Assembly (NCBI GenBank): GCA_028875175.1
Contig: JAPPFO010000189.1
Coordinates: 8,446 to 14,605 of the forward strand
From: Chloroflexota bacterium
Lineage (GTDB): Bacteria > Chloroflexota > UBA11872
Reading direction: 5' to 3'
Length of the DNA: 6,160 nt
Both the position numbers and the translations under genes were made by a program. The notes under the pieces are model-generated. The model was given only the letters and a program-made list of their open reading frames with translations, ran no database searches and had not been told where the DNA came from. This document shows, piece after piece, positions 4,595 through 6,160 of the stretch (position 1 is the stretch's first letter; every line of letters starts with the position of its first letter).

Positions 4595-5560
4595 GTGAGC
4601 CCGGCGGCCGCTGTCAGGAGCGACGCGCCTCGCCTGCTGTGTGTTGGCAGCACGGTTGTGGACGTCAACATCCAGGGTCTTGAGCGCTTTCCCGTACCGG
4701 ACGTGGAGTTCACCCAGGCCAGCGACGTGGCCCACGAGCAGCCGGTTCGCGTGCTGCTTGGTGGCACGGCCGCCAATACCGCCATGGTCTACGCGGCGCT
4801 GACCGGCCGCTGCGACCTGGGCGGGGTGATCGGCGCCGATCCGTTCGGCGACTTCCTGGCGTCCGGTCTCGCCGATCACGGGGTCGCGGTGCTGGGCGAA
4901 CGCGCCGGCAGCACGGCCACGCACACCATTGCCCTGGGTGTGGACGGTCGGCGGCAGGCCTACTGGTATGCGGGACCGCCGCTGGACCCCGGGCCGTTGC
5001 TGGCCGCCTGGAATCCGGGGCACGTGTACCTGTCCGGGATCAACCTCTGCTTCCAGCGGCCCCTGACGGATGCGGCCTGTGCCTTTGGTCGCGCCGCGCG
5101 AGCGGCTGGCGCCAGGGCGGTTCTGGACATCGGCCAGGGTGGGCCGGGCGCGCTGGACTTCCACGAGATTTCGGAGATCGGCGCCGAGATGGATCTGCTC
5201 ATCGGCAGCCGGGCCGAGTTCGCGGCGGCGCTGGGTTGCGAGTACGCGGAACGGCGAGACGGCCTGCGCGAGCGGTTCTCCGGTCCGGTGGTGGTCAAGC
5301 TGGGCGCGGGTGGCAGCCTGTTGGATCCGGGACCGGGCCAGGAGTTACGGCGGGTAACCGGTTTTCAGGTCGAGGCAAACAACCCAATCGGCGCCGGCGA
5401 TTCGTTTGCCGGTGGCCTGCTGAGCGCCTGGCTGGCCGGCGCCGACCTGGAGACGGCCTGCCGGCGCGGCAACGCCGCCGGGGCCATCTCGGTAAGATCA
5501 CCCGGCGGCCCGCAAGACGTCACCAAGGCCGCCGTGGACCGGCTGGAGCGGGAAGGCTAG
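4595..5560 (+). CDS. PfkB/ribokinase-family sugar kinase
   Basis: This is a member of the PfkB carbohydrate kinase family, which phosphorylates sugars or nucleosides with ATP in the cytoplasm. It has 321 residues, the usual length. It begins with the strand RLLCVGSTVVDVN, then GGTAANTA (56-63, first family signature), a sugar-lid region, LDIGQGGPG, LLIGSRAEFAAALG, VVVKLGAGG and the C-terminal signature NPIGAGDSFAGG, with catalytic Asp269 and the GAGD anion hole. The usual DTxGAGD reads N263-P-I-GAGD, a variant known to me from some phosphofructokinase- and tagatose-kinase-like members. The substrate cannot be assigned. The start is GTG 4595, the only sensible start near the first strand, with only a weak GGA upstream. 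The frame is open back to 4445 but overlaps the cytochrome gene there. Bases 4540-4594 hold no clear promoter or terminator. The PhyH-type gene follows 7 bases after the stop. Confidence 0.92.
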   Translation: MSPAAAVRSDAPRLLCVGSTVVDVNIQGLERFPVPDVEFTQASDVAHEQPVRVLLGGTAANTAMVYAALTGRCDLGGVIGADPFGDFLASGLADHGVAVLGERAGSTATHTIALGVDGRRQAYWYAGPPLDPGPLLAAWNPGHVYLSGINLCFQRPLTDAACAFGRAARAAGARAVLDIGQGGPGALDFHEISEIGAEMDLLIGSRAEFAAALGCEYAERRDGLRERFSGPVVVKLGAGGSLLDPGPGQELRRVTGFQVEANNPIGAGDSFAGGLLSAWLAGADLETACRRGNAAGAISVRSPGGPQDVTKAAVDRLEREG

Positions 5561-5567
5561 GAACCCT

Positions 5568-6160
5568 ATGGCGATGGCCCTGGAACTCAAGACCTACGAC
5601 ACCGTGGCGGAACTGGCCGAGGCCGTGCGCCGGGACGGATTCGCCTTCATGCCCGGCGTGCTGAGCGCTGACGAGGTCGCCCAAATGCGCGACCTGATTG
5701 AGGAGATCGAGCCGAACCCCCGCGCCAACGATCGTCGCCACCTGCGCCCGCGCGCCCCGGACGGTTCCGACTCCGAGGGCTTCTTTTACGAAGTCCACAC
5801 CAAGCTGCTGTTCAACCGGAACGCCTGGTTCCTGCAATTCCTGGATCGGGCGCCCGTGGCCGAAGTGGCCGACGCGGTGATGGGCGAGGACTGTCACAGC
5901 ATCGGCATGACGGGTTGGATAACCGGCCCCGGCCGGTTGGACCAGAGCTTTCACTCCGACTATCAGCCGATCGAGCTGCCCACCGAGGTAATGGCCGACC
6001 CGCGCGTGGAGATTCCGGTCTTCACCGCCACCGCGCATTACTACCTGGACGACCTGGACGACGCGCTGGGTCCGACCCAGTTCATCCCGGGCAGCCACCG
6101 CGCGGGACGCCCGCCGGGCGAGGCCGAGACTAGCTTTCAAGGGGTGGAAGGGCAGAACAT
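5568..6160 (+). CDS. Phytanoyl-CoA dioxygenase (PhyH) family protein, 3' end outside the window
   Basis: This is a non-heme Fe(II)/2-oxoglutarate-dependent oxygenase of the PhyH family, whose members hydroxylate diverse small molecules. The frame is open to the last base, giving 197 codons. It starts MAMALELKTYDTVAEL, followed by the family's typical opening RRDGFAFMPGVLSADEVAQMRDLIEEI. The iron-binding pair H129-S-D131 lies in DQSFHSDYQ, followed by AHYYLDDLDDALGPTQFIPGSH (GPTQFIPGSH from 168), the usual family segment. The second iron His and the 2-oxoglutarate Arg should lie beyond the window. The ATG at 5568 has AGGA 5 bases upstream; ATG 5574 is the alternative. The 7-base gap to the PfkB-family kinase suggests one transcript and perhaps a shared catabolic pathway. 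The substrate is unknown. Confidence 0.9.
   Translation, partial: MAMALELKTYDTVAELAEAVRRDGFAFMPGVLSADEVAQMRDLIEEIEPNPRANDRRHLRPRAPDGSDSEGFFYEVHTKLLFNRNAWFLQFLDRAPVAEVADAVMGEDCHSIGMTGWITGPGRLDQSFHSDYQPIELPTEVMADPRVEIPVFTATAHYYLDDLDDALGPTQFIPGSHRAGRPPGEAETSFQGVEGQN

Overview
The window is GC-rich, gene-dense DNA with every recognisable gene on the plus strand. It looks like a chromosomal piece of a free-living or host-associated bacterium. The gene set (YfcE-like phosphoesterase, small SWIM protein, smpB next to tmRNA, PhyH-type dioxygenase, secreted cytochrome c with a Thr/Ala/Pro linker) suggests Chloroflexota (SAR202/Dehalococcoidia-like). That placement is an impression from composition and gene style, not a proof. 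No mobile element, CRISPR array, tRNA or rRNA was seen.

Region 1-810 holds the 3' part of a calcineurin-like metallophosphoesterase. The homologous reading frame continues upstream to the window edge but is interrupted by TAG at 48-50, where the family has its metal-binding Asp. The gene is followed by a perfect 9-bp hairpin with a T run (782-809), the only convincing intrinsic terminator in the window.

Region 811-2050 is a small-protein and ribosome-rescue block. It holds an 85-residue SWIM zinc-finger protein with a strong Shine-Dalgarno, then smpB, then 12 bases later the gene for tmRNA (ssrA). SmpB and tmRNA act together to free stalled ribosomes. The tmRNA can be delimited by its acceptor stem, T arm, encoded CCA and tag reading frame (predicted tag GEEQQLPLAA).

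Region 2051-4539 looks like one operon with overlapping genes. A protein made of two Nudix domains fused head to tail (about 70% identical by hand count) overlaps a two-helix membrane protein by 11 bases. The membrane protein overlaps, by a TTGA junction, a secreted c-type cytochrome that ends in two near-identical 53-residue Cys-containing repeats of unknown type. This stretch therefore contains two separate in-frame tandem duplications, at 498 and 204 bases.

Region 4540-6160 holds a PfkB/ribokinase-family sugar kinase. Seven bases downstream comes the 5' part of a phytanoyl-CoA dioxygenase-family (PhyH) oxygenase that runs off the window end.

The most interesting signals are the Cys-containing repeat module on the cytochrome, the Nudix duplication whose linker derives from the sequence upstream of the gene, and the stop codon at the metal ligand of the first gene.
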